Shown: piece after piece, positions 1 to 8,731 of the stretch
Layout of the letters: each line of letters starts with the position of its first letter
Position numbering within the stretch: the stretch's first letter is position 1
Position numbers and translations under genes: made by a program
Source: Bradyrhizobium sp. Ash2021
Lineage (GTDB): Bacteria > Pseudomonadota > Alphaproteobacteria > Rhizobiales > Xanthobacteraceae
DNA: 64,000 nt
NCBI RefSeq assembly: GCF_031202265.1
Contig: NZ_CP100604.1
Coordinates: 7,174,501-7,238,500 of the forward strand
Reading direction: 5' to 3'
Notes under the pieces: model-generated
Seen by the model: the letters and a program-made list of their open reading frames with translations, nothing else
The model's database searches: none
What the model was told of the DNA's origin: nothing

Positions 1-1666
1 GATGGTCAATATTTTTTCGGTCCCATACCGAATGCGCCGCAATTGCTTTGGTGGTGATTAGATCACTTGCTTCAAACACCTTCCGTTTATCCTCGAAAGA
101 TTTTCCACCGAGTTTGTTATTTCCGCTCTCTGTAAGCAGGCAGGTATTTCCGATTCTAGTGGCACACTCTTCGGTGATCGAAGGGTCTGCTGAAATTATA
201 GATGACCAGTCGCCTCCTGGATTGCGCGGCAGTATATGTTCAACGGTCAAATTGCCGGGCGCAAGCTCTGGCGTCTTTGTCGAATTTTGGCGGATTGCCT
301 CTTGCTCAATTCGACGCAGAAAATACTGAACCTTCTGATTGCTACGTTCCTGCTTGACGCGAAATGCTTGTTTGAAATCGTCGTCTGACGGATAGGAGTC
401 CTTTAGCTCCTGAAATGCCAGCGCTGCGGTCTTGATCTCTTTGGCGTGTATCTTGCGAGCCAAGATAGCACAGGTGGTTTCAAATCGTCCGGTATTCCCA
501 CCACCAATTAATAGATAGCGAACGATTACTACTTCCAGCAAATCCAGAAGTTTCACTGTCTCTTTTGGATCAAAGCTGTTTAGCGCTGACAGAATTACGG
601 GGTGCGTTTGCTGGCTTCCGAGGAGTCGGAGCGCTCTTACCGTCGTGCGCACCTCAGTCGGGTAGATCGACCAAATAGCATCGTCGGCAGAGTCTATAGC
701 AGCATACTGTTCGGCAGCCGCTAGCATATCTACTGACAGGTCAATTGCAGCGTCTGGCGTGGCATATTCTTTCTTGAATGCACTAAACAGATCAACACTT
801 CTAATGCGTCCGTGCCTCATCGTCCAAAAAGCTTTTAGAAAATTATCTGCGCGCACATTGCTTAGTGTTGCCATCATTTGCGCCCAGCGCTCTTCCATAT
901 CGCGAACGGCATCTGGCGACTTTTCGTCTGCCATTCCGAACAAATGATTTTTCACGAGGTCCAATGGAGAGAGGTCAAGGCCTCTGTCGTTCAATGTTTC
1001 GAAGATTGTATACGCAGCTTCCTCGCTAGCGACTGACAATTTGACGACGCTCACTTTGTCCCGCATAAAATTTACAAATCCAAAAAGATATTTAGCGGCT
1101 GTTTTTGCGTCTCCCTTTCCTTTGTCAAGTGCGAGCTGAGCAATTCGATCATGGGCATAAACCAATGACTCTAGTAATTTGCGATTTCGATCCTGCTTTT
1201 TTAGTTTGTCCAGTGCGGAGCGAATATCTGTAAGCGCAACTGACTTGATCACGTAATCTTTGAATGTCTTATCGTTCGCGGAGTTCATCGTCAGTCGGGG
1301 CTCTGGGTCTTTTTGCCCTAATTCGCTTCGTCCGATAAACCACTCTTGGATTTTTCCGGCGTCACCTTGATATTCGGAATACTGCGTCAGCCATCCTCTG
1401 ATTGCAGAGAAAATGATGACGGCAGTTGCTAGCCTTTGTTGCCCGTCCAAAACGACCAGCCGTCCTGGATCGTTTAAAAAAACCATGAGGCCTAGAAAAT
1501 AAACGCCGCTACTCTTTTCGAGAGCAGATTCGATATCATCGAAAAGCTGCCGTATTTCATCCTCGGTCCAAGAATAGTCCCGTTGATGATTAGGAACCGA
1601 GAAGCGATTATCCATAATCAACTTGCCGATACCCGCCGCTGGCGCTTCCGTGATCCCGGTGCTCAT
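1..1666 (-). CDS. GmrSD-like DUF262/DUF1524 protein, 3' end outside window
   Basis: At least 555 codons read open from the ATG at 1666 to the window edge, so the C-terminus is missing. The N-terminal DUF262 (ParB/Srx-like) part shows VPNHQRDYSW near residue 25, YFLG near 60 and the hallmark VLDGQQRLAT near 75. The C-terminal DUF1524 HNH-type part shows TVEHILPRNPGGDW near residue 473, then RIGNTCLL and a NNKLGGKSF motif. This pairing is the architecture of GmrSD and related nucleotide-dependent restriction proteins, which often protect against phages with modified DNA. A GAGG-containing Shine-Dalgarno site precedes the ATG, which overlaps the stop of a short upstream ORF (ATGA). Base composition is AT-richer than the downstream housekeeping genes, consistent with an acquired gene. 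The family is certain; a defence role is inferred. Confidence 0.9.
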   Translation of the reverse strand, partial: MSTGITEAPAAGIGKLIMDNRFSVPNHQRDYSWTEDEIRQLFDDIESALEKSSGVYFLGLMVFLNDPGRLVVLDGQQRLATAVIIFSAIRGWLTQYSEYQGDAGKIQEWFIGRSELGQKDPEPRLTMNSANDKTFKDYVIKSVALTDIRSALDKLKKQDRNRKLLESLVYAHDRIAQLALDKGKGDAKTAAKYLFGFVNFMRDKVSVVKLSVASEEAAYTIFETLNDRGLDLSPLDLVKNHLFGMADEKSPDAVRDMEERWAQMMATLSNVRADNFLKAFWTMRHGRIRSVDLFSAFKKEYATPDAAIDLSVDMLAAAEQYAAIDSADDAIWSIYPTEVRTTVRALRLLGSQQTHPVILSALNSFDPKETVKLLDLLEVVIVRYLLIGGGNTGRFETTCAILARKIHAKEIKTAALAFQELKDSYPSDDDFKQAFRVKQERSNQKVQYFLRRIEQEAIRQNSTKTPELAPGNLTVEHILPRNPGGDWSSIISADPSITEECATRIGNTCLLTESGNNKLGGKSFEDKRKVFEASDLITTKAIAAHSVWDRKNIDH

Positions 1667-1809
1667 TGCCTACCTCGGATTTGGTCCATCAACCGACGAT
1701 AGTGAAACACTCGCTTTTCAGCTAGGCGGATTACTGCTTCTTCCCACTTATCCGGTGGATTTCTATGAGCCTTCGCCCGGCGCGCTACGCCCCTCCGCAA
1801 GTCACGCAT
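1663..1809 (-). pseudogene. Short ORF coupled to the DUF262 gene, probably a truncated 3' end
   Basis: 48 codons from the ATG at 1809 to a TGA that overlaps the DUF262 start. The frame stays open only a little further upstream. The product is basic and charged, ends in MDQIRGRQ, and I do not recognise it. There is no Shine-Dalgarno site at the ATG. Homology to an IS1-type transposase begins within 40 bases on the other side. The simplest reading is that it is the C-terminal stub of a gene once co-transcribed with the DUF262 gene and cut by the insertion. It could also be a small complete partner protein. Confidence 0.4.
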
Positions 1810-1847
1810 GTGGGGCGGACTGTCATCGCAGGTAGTCCCAATCCGCT

Positions 1848-2077
1848 TGGTTGAGTGTCAAAACTTGACCATGCGTATGTCTATGCGCCGATTTGCCCAG
1901 CTCACAAACGGTTTCAGCAAGAGGCTGGAAAGCTGCAGGCCGCCGTCTCGCTTCATTTTGCGCATTACAATAACGTGCGCATCCATAAGGGCCTTCGCGT
2001 CACGCCAGCTATGACGAGCGAACGTGAATGATCGGCTATGGTCGCTAGAGGAATTGGTCGAGCGAACGTCGAAGTGA
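1848..2077 (+). pseudogene. IS1-type transposase relic (C-terminal end only)
   Basis: Conceptual translation gives the end of an IS1-family transposase of the rhizobial type: QNLTMRMSMRRFAQLTNGFSK, then after a frameshift near 1937 AAVSLHFAHYNNVRIHKGLR and VTPAM, then after a second shift near 2020 NDRLWSLEELVERTSK and a stop at 2077. No N-terminal part and no complete inverted repeats were seen. The relic stops four bases before the 3' end of the tRNA gene. Confidence 0.8.
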
Positions 2078-2080
2078 AAA

Positions 2081-2154
2081 GGGGGCGCGGGGGACTCGAA
2101 CCCCCAACATCCCGTTTGGCAAACGAGAGCCTCTACCAGTTGGGCTACCGCCGC
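2081..2154 (-). tRNA. tRNA-Gly(GCC), atypical acceptor stem
   Basis: A 74-nt cloverleaf can be drawn. The D-arm contains the box TAGCCCAACTGG, the anticodon loop is TTGCCAA (anticodon GCC) closed by a 5-bp stem with one G-U pair, and the T-arm is a perfect GGGGG/CCCCC stem around TTCGAGT. The acceptor stem pairs at only 5 of 7 positions (2 and 7 mismatch), and no 3' CCA is encoded. It may be a functional odd tRNA, or a tRNA whose 3' end was altered by recombination at the adjacent transposase relic. Confidence 0.62.
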
Positions 2155-2272
2155 ACAGTGTGGAAAGACCGAAATCTCTCCACTGGTGCTCCGAGTTAAA
2201 CCAATAGTACCAGAGAATTCAGGAAATTCAAATTAGGACACTACCGAGCCGTCCAGCGGCGGAACAAGCGGC

Positions 2273-2440
2273 ACCCCCCTCACCCGGCGCTGCGCGCCGA
2301 CCTCTCCCGCGCGAAGCGCGGGGCGAGGTGATGTCGCTGTCATTCCGGGATGGTCCGAAGGACCAGACCCGGAATCTCGAGATTCTCAGGTGCGCAATTG
2401 CGCACCTAGTTCGATGCTTTGCATCGCCCCGGAATGACGG
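2273..2440. repeat. Two intergenic palindromic repeat modules
   Basis: The first module (about 2273-2333) starts CCCCTCACCCGG and ends GGGGCGAGGTGA, with nested hairpins. The second (about 2336-2438) begins GTCATTCCGGG and ends CCGGAATGAC and includes GGTGCGCAATTGCGCACC. Both resemble dispersed intergenic elements of Bradyrhizobium genomes. They lie downstream of degP and may act in transcript ending. I saw no gene here. Confidence 0.7.
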
Positions 2441-2447
2441 GAACGCC

Positions 2448-3953
2448 CTACTGCACGCTCAGCGCCACGAAGCGCAGTTCGCCGTCGCCGTTGGCGACCA
2501 TCAGCAGGACCGACTTCTTGCCGTCCTTCTTGAGCTGATCGACGCGCTTCTTGACGTCGGCGGCGTTGCTCACCGCTTCCTGCGCCACCTCGACGATGAC
2601 GTCGCCGGCGGACAGCCGCTTGTCGGCGGCGTCCGAGGCGCCGTCGACACCGGTGACGATGACGCCCTTGACGGTGTCCTTGATCTTGTACTTGGCCCGC
2701 AGATCCTTGCTCAGCGTCGCGAGATCAAGGCCGAGCGCCTTTTGCGTCACCGGTTTCTCGGCCGGCTCTTCCTTGGCCTTGGCCGCAGCCTGCTGCACCT
2801 TGTCGGTATCCTCCAGGCGGCCGAGCGTCACTTTACGGGTTTCCTCGACGCCCTTGCGGATGATGACGACCTCGACTTCCTTGCCGACCGCGGTGTCGGC
2901 GACGACGCGCGACAGATCCTTCGGGTCCTTGACCTCCTTGCCGTCGAACTTGACGACGACGTCGCCGGGCTCGATGCCCGCCGGCTTCGCCGGACCCTTG
3001 TCGTCGACGCCGGCGACCAGCGCGCCGCGCGCGGGCTTGATGTTGAGGCTTTCGGCGATCTCGTCGGAGACCTGCTGGATGCGCACGCCGAGCCAGCCGC
3101 GGCGCAGCTCGCCGAACTGCCGCAGCTGGTCGACCACGCCTGCCACGGTTTTCGAAGGCACCGCAAAACCGAGACCGATCGAGCCGCCGGTCGGCGAGAT
3201 GATCAGCGTGTTGACGCCGATCACTTCGCCCTCGAGATTGAACAGCGGTCCGCCGGAATTGCCGCGATTGATCGAGGCGTCGGTCTGGATGTAGTTGTCG
3301 TACGGGCCCTGGCTGATGTCGCGGTTGCGCGCCGACACGATGCCGGCGGTGACGGTGCCGCCGAGGCTGAACGGATTGCCGATCGCGATCACCCATTCGC
3401 CGAGCCGCAGCTTGTCGGAATCGCCGAACTTCACCGCGATCAGCGGCTTCACCGGCTTGAACTTCAAAACCGCGATATCGGTCTTCTTGTCGACGCCGAC
3501 CAGCTCGGCCTTGATCTTGGTGCCGTCGTTCATGATCACGTTGATCTCGTCGGCGTCCGCGATGACGTGATTATTGGTGACGACGATGCCCGAGGTATCG
3601 ACGATGAAACCGGAGCCGAGCGAATTGGTCTTGCGCGGCTGCATGTCGCCGCCGCCCTTGGAACCGCCGCCCGGCGCCCTGCGGTTCTTGAAGAAGTCGT
3701 CGAAGAATTCCTCGAACGGCGAGCCCGGCGGCAGTTGCGGCATTGCCCCGCGGTCGCCGCCGCCCTTGGCTTCGACGGTCTGCGAGGTCGAGATGTTGAC
3801 GACGGCGTCGATCACCTTCTCGGCGATGTCGGCGATGCCGTCCGGCCCGCGCGCGAACGCCGGCGCCGCGCAGAGCATGCTCGCAGCGCCGAGCATGATC
3901 GCAGCTCCCATCAGGCGCAGGCGACGGCTCACGGCGGGTCTGGCAGCGGTCAT
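2448..3953 (-). CDS. degP: Do-family periplasmic serine protease DegP
   Basis: A periplasmic protease and chaperone that removes misfolded envelope proteins. The 501-residue product has a signal peptide (about 1-35, ending APAFA), a trypsin-like domain with His129 in TNNHV, Asp159 in KKTDIAV and Ser233 in GNSGGP, and two PDZ domains (about 265-355 and 400-500). The N-terminal loop is Gly-rich (about 92-103). I chose the ATG at 3953 because GGAGAG lies just upstream and the signal peptide starts there; a longer frame to 4100 has no signal peptide. The order degP, DUF2065, hflC, hflK groups inner-membrane and periplasmic quality-control genes on one strand. Confidence 0.97.
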   Translation of the reverse strand: MTAARPAVSRRLRLMGAAIMLGAASMLCAAPAFARGPDGIADIAEKVIDAVVNISTSQTVEAKGGGDRGAMPQLPPGSPFEEFFDDFFKNRRAPGGGSKGGGDMQPRKTNSLGSGFIVDTSGIVVTNNHVIADADEINVIMNDGTKIKAELVGVDKKTDIAVLKFKPVKPLIAVKFGDSDKLRLGEWVIAIGNPFSLGGTVTAGIVSARNRDISQGPYDNYIQTDASINRGNSGGPLFNLEGEVIGVNTLIISPTGGSIGLGFAVPSKTVAGVVDQLRQFGELRRGWLGVRIQQVSDEIAESLNIKPARGALVAGVDDKGPAKPAGIEPGDVVVKFDGKEVKDPKDLSRVVADTAVGKEVEVVIIRKGVEETRKVTLGRLEDTDKVQQAAAKAKEEPAEKPVTQKALGLDLATLSKDLRAKYKIKDTVKGVIVTGVDGASDAADKRLSAGDVIVEVAQEAVSNAADVKKRVDQLKKDGKKSVLLMVANGDGELRFVALSVQ

Positions 3954-4101
3954 ATCGGCTTCTCTCCAGCGGGTCGATTTGGGGTCCACAGTGCGCCCGA
4001 ACCGGCCTGCGGCGCAAGCATTTGAGCCGGACATTTCGGCGAAAAACCGGCTGGAAACGGGTAACGATTCCGTTGATTCGCAACGCGATTTTCTCCCCAC
4101 C

Positions 4102-4186
4102 CGTCATTGCGAGCGAAGCGAAGCAATCCATCGTGCCAAGCAAAGAAAGAATGGATTGCTTCGTCGCTTCGCTCCTCGCAATGACG
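4102..4186. repeat. Palindromic repeat, CGTCATTGCGAGCGAAGCG family
   Basis: An inverted repeat whose arms begin CGTCATTGCGAG and end CTCGCAATGACG, with inner arms AAGCAATCCA and TGGATTGCTT. It can fold into one long hairpin. A related copy lies at 19490-19609. It sits between the DUF2065 gene and degP. This repeat family is common between genes in Bradyrhizobium. Confidence 0.8.
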
Positions 4187-4218
4187 GAATAGAGAGCCGA
4201 TTCGATCGGAACCAGCCG

Positions 4219-4419
4219 CTACCGCCTCACGAACCATATCAGGACCAGGCCCGCGACCGCCGATCCGATGCCGACGGCGCGCAGGATATTGTCGGGCGTC
4301 GCCAGCGCGCTCTTCATGGCGCGGCGCATCCAGGCCGGGCTGGCTGCGAACATCAGGCCTTCCAGCACGAACAGGATTCCCAAACCGATGAGGAAGTCGG
4401 CGAACGCAATGGACCTCAT
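4219..4419 (-). CDS. DUF2065 small membrane protein
   Basis: A 66-residue protein with two hydrophobic segments (about 7-25 and 46-63) separated by a short basic stretch, which matches the DUF2065 family in length and layout. Its function is unknown. It lies just downstream of hflC and upstream of degP on the same strand, its usual place in alphaproteobacteria, which hints at a link with HflKC/FtsH quality control. Confidence 0.85.
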   Translation of the reverse strand: MRSIAFADFLIGLGILFVLEGLMFAASPAWMRRAMKSALATPDNILRAVGIGSAVAGLVLIWFVRR

Positions 4420-4506
4420 CGGATGGCAACCTCCCGTTTGATGTGCTTTTTTTGGTTCAGCAAAGCGGAACCCGCTTCGCTCAGTCTCGTGCCGGGCCGG
4501 CCAGGT

Positions 4507-5415
4507 TTACGGCTTCGCGGCGGCCGGCGCTGCGGCCTCCGGCGGATGACCGGACGGATTGGCGAAGAAGCGGAAGAACTCCGAATCCGGCCGCAGCAGG
4601 AAGCGGGTATCGCTGCTCTTCAGGCCGGTCTCATACGCGGTCATCGAGCGATAGAACGCGAAGAAGTCCGGATCCTTGCCATAGGCTTCGGCGAACAGGC
4701 GGTTGCGTTCGGCGTCGCCGGCGCCGCGCGTCTGCTCGGCGGTCGAGTTGGCTTCGGCGATGATGACGGTCGCCTCGCGATCGGCCTTGGAGCGGATCTC
4801 CTGCGCCTTCTGGCCACCCTGGGCGCGGAACTCGGCGGCTTCGCGCTGCCGTTCGGTCTGCATGCGCTGGTAGACCGCCTGGCTGTTCTGCTCCGGCAGA
4901 TCGGCACGCCGGATCCGCACGTCGACCACCTGGATGCCGTAACCGTCGGCCTCCTTGTCGAGCTGATCGCGAATCCGCGCCATCAGGGCCTCGCGCTGGT
5001 CGCGCACCACCGTGATGAAAGTGACCTCGCCCAGCACGCGGCGCAGCGACGCGTTCAACAGCGTCGTGAGCTGGATGTTGGCGGCCTGGATCGAGCCGAC
5101 GCTCTGATAGAAGCGCAGCGCGTTCTTGATGCGATAGCGGGCGAAGGCGTCGACCACCAGCCGCTTCTGATCCGACGCAATCACTTCCTGCGACGGGTTT
5201 TCCAGATCGAGGATGCGTTTGTCGATCGAGATCACGGTGTCGATGAACGGCGCCTTGAAGTTCAGGCCCGGCTCAGAGACGACGCGGATGGGCTCGCCGA
5301 GCCGAACCACCAGTACCTGCTCGGTCTGGGCTACGGTGAAGACCGAGCTGTAGCCGACGATAATGACGATAAACAGCGCGATCAGGGTAACGATGCCTGC
5401 AATGGGAGATCTCAT
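4507..5415 (-). CDS. hflC: HflC, SPFH/band-7 regulator of FtsH protease
   Basis: A 302-residue inner-membrane protein with one N-terminal membrane segment (about 7-28) and a periplasmic SPFH/PHB domain (about 30-200, including QVVDVRIRRADLP). A charged helix rich in Ala, Glu and Arg follows, then a short Pro/Ala-rich tail. With HflK it forms a large cage around FtsH and modulates proteolysis. Its ATG overlaps the hflK stop codon by four bases, so translation is probably coupled. Confidence 0.96.
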   Translation of the reverse strand: MRSPIAGIVTLIALFIVIIVGYSSVFTVAQTEQVLVVRLGEPIRVVSEPGLNFKAPFIDTVISIDKRILDLENPSQEVIASDQKRLVVDAFARYRIKNALRFYQSVGSIQAANIQLTTLLNASLRRVLGEVTFITVVRDQREALMARIRDQLDKEADGYGIQVVDVRIRRADLPEQNSQAVYQRMQTERQREAAEFRAQGGQKAQEIRSKADREATVIIAEANSTAEQTRGAGDAERNRLFAEAYGKDPDFFAFYRSMTAYETGLKSSDTRFLLRPDSEFFRFFANPSGHPPEAAAPAAAKP

Positions 5416-6557
5416 CGCGTGCCTCCACCCTGCTGCGGCTGGCCGGTCGTGGCCGGCGCGGGCGGCCGCTTGGGCGTCAACTCGCTCAAGGGCAGATACG
5501 GCACGATGCTCTGCGAGCCGCCGCCGTCATAGACGAGCTTCTCGGAGCCGCCGAGCACGCGCTCCATCGTCTCCAGATAAATCCGTTGCCGCGTCACATC
5601 AGGCGCCTTCTTGTATTCGTCATAGACTTTCAGGAAGCGCGCGCTCTGGCCCTTGGCCTCGGCGATCGCCTGTTGCTGGTAGCCTTCGGCAACCTGCAGG
5701 ATTTGCGCGGCGCGGCCGCGGGCGTCGGGGACGACGCGGTTGGCATAGGTCTGCGCTTCGTTCTGCAGGCGCTCGAGATCGGCGCGCGCGGCCTGGACGT
5801 CGCGGAAGGAATCGATCACCTGCGCCGGTGGGTCGACCTTCTGCATCTGGACCTGCTGGACCAGGATGCCTGCACCATAGCTGTCCAGCGTCTTCTGCAT
5901 CAGTTCCTGGACGTTGGCTTCCGTGGTGGTGCGGGCGCCGGTCAGGATCGGCTGGATTTGGGCTTTGCCAACGGCCTCGCGCATCGCGCTTTCGGCGACC
6001 GCCTTCACGGTGCCTTCGGGATTCTGGATGTTGAAGAGATAATCGCCGACGCCGTCGGGCTTGATCCGCCACAACACCGTGAAGTCGACGTCGACGATGT
6101 TCTCGTCGCCGGTCAGCATCAGGCTTTCCTCCGGCACATCGCGCATGGTGCGGCCGCGCCGCGCCGGATCGTCGATCAAGGTCATGCCGATCGAGATGGT
6201 GGAGACGCGCAGCGCCTTCGGCAGCAGCACGGTCTCGATCGGATAGGGCAGATGATAGTTCAGGCCGGGCTGCACGGTGCGCACATGCTTGCCGAAGCGC
6301 AGCACGACGCCGAGCTCTTCGGACTGGACGCGGAAAAAGCCGGACAATCCCCAGATCGCCAGGGCGCCGACCAGAACCAGCGCGATGCCCATGCCGCTGA
6401 AATGGCCGCCGGGCAGAAGCTGCTGCAGCCGGTCCTGACCGCGGCGCAGAAGGTCCTCAAGATCGGGTGGCCGTGGCCCGACCGACTGCGGACCGGAGCC
6501 CCACGGCCCTTTCGGACCCGAGCCCCAGGGGCCCCCGCCTTGATTCTTCCACGGCAT
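5412..6557 (-). CDS. hflK: HflK, SPFH/band-7 regulator of FtsH protease
   Basis: A 381-residue protein. A Gly/Pro-rich cytoplasmic N-terminus (about 1-45, MPWKNQGGGPWGSGPKGPWG) is followed by a membrane segment (about 55-75) and an SPFH domain with the family-typical QVQMQKVDPP. The tail is Gln- and Pro-rich. It acts with HflC in the FtsH-HflKC complex. This is the first gene of the hflK-hflC-DUF2065 run. Confidence 0.96.
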   Translation of the reverse strand: MPWKNQGGGPWGSGPKGPWGSGPQSVGPRPPDLEDLLRRGQDRLQQLLPGGHFSGMGIALVLVGALAIWGLSGFFRVQSEELGVVLRFGKHVRTVQPGLNYHLPYPIETVLLPKALRVSTISIGMTLIDDPARRGRTMRDVPEESLMLTGDENIVDVDFTVLWRIKPDGVGDYLFNIQNPEGTVKAVAESAMREAVGKAQIQPILTGARTTTEANVQELMQKTLDSYGAGILVQQVQMQKVDPPAQVIDSFRDVQAARADLERLQNEAQTYANRVVPDARGRAAQILQVAEGYQQQAIAEAKGQSARFLKVYDEYKKAPDVTRQRIYLETMERVLGGSEKLVYDGGGSQSIVPYLPLSELTPKRPPAPATTGQPQQGGGTR

Positions 6558-6725
6558 CGATAATCTCCTAAGGCGGGGTCCGGGACCACCGGTTTGGGCA
6601 CGATGCCCAGCCTCGCAACTCGCCCGGCTTTATAGGGGACCGCCCGGGCCCTTACAACGCAAGCTTCCAGTGCAACGAGCTATGCTTGAGGCCACAATTG
6701 TCAATGCAAACATTGGTTAGCGCGG

Positions 6726-7238
6726 TTAATGCGGCCTTCGCCGTCGATATGTCACATAGGAAAAGTCGGCACTATCGGCCGGACCGGCCGGATTTCGCAC
6801 GCGCGCGACCTCTTGCCAAACCGCGGGCTCAATTGCGGCGAAACGTGTATCGCCGTCAGGCCGGGCATGCACTTCGGTGATTTCCAGCCGGTCGGCGCAC
6901 TCCATCCACTGCGCGTAGATCTCGGCGCCGCCGATCACCGCGATCTCAGTGGCGAAACGCCGCAGCGCGTCGCCTGTGGCGATCGCCCTGGCGTTGGCAA
7001 AGGAATTGGTCACCACCACGCCGGCGGCGCGAAAATCCGGATCGCGCGTCACCACGATGTTGGTTCGCCCGGGCAGCGGCCGGCCGATCGAGACGAAGGT
7101 CTTGCGTCCCATCACCACCGGCTTACCCGACGTCAGCGCCTTGAAGCGCTGCATGTCGGATTTCAGCCGCCACGGAATGGCGCCGCCGGCGCCGATCACG
7201 CCGTTCTCGGCGACCGCCACGATGAGCATGACTTCCAT
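6726..7238 (-). CDS. folA: Dihydrofolate reductase
   Basis: Reduces dihydrofolate to tetrahydrofolate with NADPH and so recycles the folate oxidised by ThyA. The 170-residue product shows the substrate-site region NGVIGAGGAIPWRLKSDM, then VMGRKTF, GRPLPGRTNIVVT and AVIGGAEIY, all diagnostic. I set the start at 7238, where the ATG shares its A with the stop of the GNAT gene; the in-frame 20 codons upstream are GNAT coding sequence. The run thyA, GNAT, folA is tightly spaced, so the two folate enzymes are likely co-expressed. Confidence 0.96.
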   Translation of the reverse strand: MEVMLIVAVAENGVIGAGGAIPWRLKSDMQRFKALTSGKPVVMGRKTFVSIGRPLPGRTNIVVTRDPDFRAAGVVVTNSFANARAIATGDALRRFATEIAVIGGAEIYAQWMECADRLEITEVHARPDGDTRFAAIEPAVWQEVARVRNPAGPADSADFSYVTYRRRRPH

Positions 7239-7723
7239 CAGCGCGCCCCCTGCGCCAGCGCGGTCAACGCCGGGCCGGTGACCCGGCATACCGTCCACTC
7301 GTCCATCAGCACCGCGCCCAGCGATTTATAGAATTCGATCGACGGCGTATTCCAGTCCAGCACCGACCATTGCAGGCGCGACCAGCCATTCGCCTCGCAC
7401 TGCCTGGCGAGATTGGCCAGCAGCGCCTTGCCGATGCCCTTGCCGCGCAGCGCCGGACGGACGAACAGATCTTCCAGATAGATTCCGGAGCGGCCGCTGA
7501 AGGTCGAGAAATTGACGAACCAGACCGCGAAGCCGGCCGGCTCGCCGTCCCACTCCGCCATCTCGCAAAACAGCCGCGGATGATCGCCGAACAACGCGGC
7601 GTCGATGTCGGCTTCGGTGGCTTCGACCTCGTGCAGCAGTTTTTCGTACTCGGCGAGTTCGCGAACCAGCGACAGGACAAGTCCGGCCTCACCGGGGCGC
7701 GCACGGCGGATGGTGAGAGACAT
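7238..7723 (-). CDS. GNAT-family N-acetyltransferase
   Basis: A 161-residue single-domain acetyltransferase. The acetyl-CoA loop is LFVRPALRGKGIGKALL (about 84-100), and the C-terminal NTPSIEFYKSLGA segment is typical of GNAT enzymes close to spermidine/diamine acetyltransferases. The substrate cannot be read from the sequence. It sits between thyA (20-base gap) and folA (1-base overlap), so it is part of their operon. Confidence 0.9.
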   Translation of the reverse strand: MSLTIRRARPGEAGLVLSLVRELAEYEKLLHEVEATEADIDAALFGDHPRLFCEMAEWDGEPAGFAVWFVNFSTFSGRSGIYLEDLFVRPALRGKGIGKALLANLARQCEANGWSRLQWSVLDWNTPSIEFYKSLGAVLMDEWTVCRVTGPALTALAQGAR

Positions 7724-7743
7724 TCAGTCGCTCACACCGCGGC

Positions 7744-8538
7744 TCATACAGCCACCTGCGCCTTGATGTGCGGATGCGGGTCGTAGCCTTCGAGCACGAA
7801 ATCCTCGTAGCGGAACGCGAATATGTCCTTCACGTCCGGATTGATCTTCATGACCGGCAATGGCCGCGTCGGCCGCGTCAGCTGCAGCCGCGCCTGTTCG
7901 AGGTGGTTCGAGTAAAGATGCGCATCGCCAAGCGAGTGCACGAAGTCGCCCGGCTTCAATCCGGTGACCTGCGCCACCATCATGGTCAGCAGCGCATAGG
8001 AGGCGATGTTGAAGGGCACGCCGAGGAAGACGTCGGCCGAGCGCTGATAGAGCTGGCACGACAATTTGCCATTGGCGACGTAGAACTGGAACAGGCAGTG
8101 GCACGGCGGCAGCGCCATCTTGTCGACGTCGGCCGGATTCCAGGCGCTGACGATCAGCCGCCGCGAATCCGGGTTGCGCTTGATCATGTCGATGACGTTG
8201 GAAATCTGGTCGATGCTGCGGCCGTCCGGCGCCGGCCACGACCGCCATTGCGAGCCATAGACCGGACCGAGATCGCCATTGGCGTCGGCCCATTCATCCC
8301 AGATCGAGACGCCGTTATCCCTGAGGTATTTGATGTTGGTGTCGCCGGCCAGAAACCACAGCAATTCGTGCACGATCGATTTCAGCGGCAGCCGCTTGGT
8401 GGTCAGCATCGGAAAGCCGGCCGACAGGTTGAAGCGCATCTGGTGGCCGAAGATCGACAGCGTGCCGGTGCCGGTGCGGTCGTGCTTCTCCGCGCCGTCG
8501 GCGAGGATCCGTTCGAGCAGATCGTGGTACTGGTTCAT
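7744..8538 (-). CDS. thyA: Thymidylate synthase
   Basis: Makes dTMP from dUMP using methylene-tetrahydrofolate. The 264-residue length equals the E. coli enzyme. The nucleophile is Cys146 in [12 protein letters not shown], the phosphate-binding stretch is [10 protein letters not shown], and the C-terminal hydrophobic residues that close the active site are present. It is the first gene of the thyA-GNAT-folA run, which joins the two linked folate reactions. Confidence 0.98.
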   Translation of the reverse strand: MNQYHDLLERILADGAEKHDRTGTGTLSIFGHQMRFNLSAGFPMLTTKRLPLKSIVHELLWFLAGDTNIKYLRDNGVSIWDEWADANGDLGPVYGSQWRSWPAPDGRSIDQISNVIDMIKRNPDSRRLIVSAWNPADVDKMALPPCHCLFQFYVANGKLSCQLYQRSADVFLGVPFNIASYALLTMMVAQVTGLKPGDFVHSLGDAHLYSNHLEQARLQLTRPTRPLPVMKINPDVKDIFAFRYEDFVLEGYDPHPHIKAQVAV

Positions 8539-8678
8539 GGCGGTCGGTATCTCAGCCTTGTCCGGAAGGCGTATTTAGCGGCAAGACGATTTAGCGGTCC
8601 TGCGGCCGATCGACAGCACCGATTCGGCCGTATGGCGGCATTATACCCGGAAAAATGAGAGTTCCGCCCCAAAACGAC

Positions 8679-8706
8679 AAGGGCGGAACCTTGAGGTTCC
8701 GCCCTT
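8679..8706 (-). terminator. Intrinsic-type terminator hairpin after tctA
   Basis: A perfect 12-bp inverted repeat, AAGGGCGGAACC with its complement around a 4-base loop. On the minus strand it begins 25 bases after the tctA stop and is followed by GTCGTTTTG, a weak T-tract. It separates tctBA from the thyA run. Confidence 0.75.
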
Positions 8707-8731
8707 GATCTACCGGCCCTGTGGAAGCCGC

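Noticed and set aside
2328..4025. Long plus-strand frame of 565 codons opposite degP
   Set aside because: It is an antisense shadow of a high-GC gene; the minus strand carries the DegP catalytic triad and PDZ domains.
5363..6563. Two plus-strand frames opposite hflK
   Set aside because: They are antisense shadows; hflK and hflC overlap by four bases on the minus strand and show family motifs.
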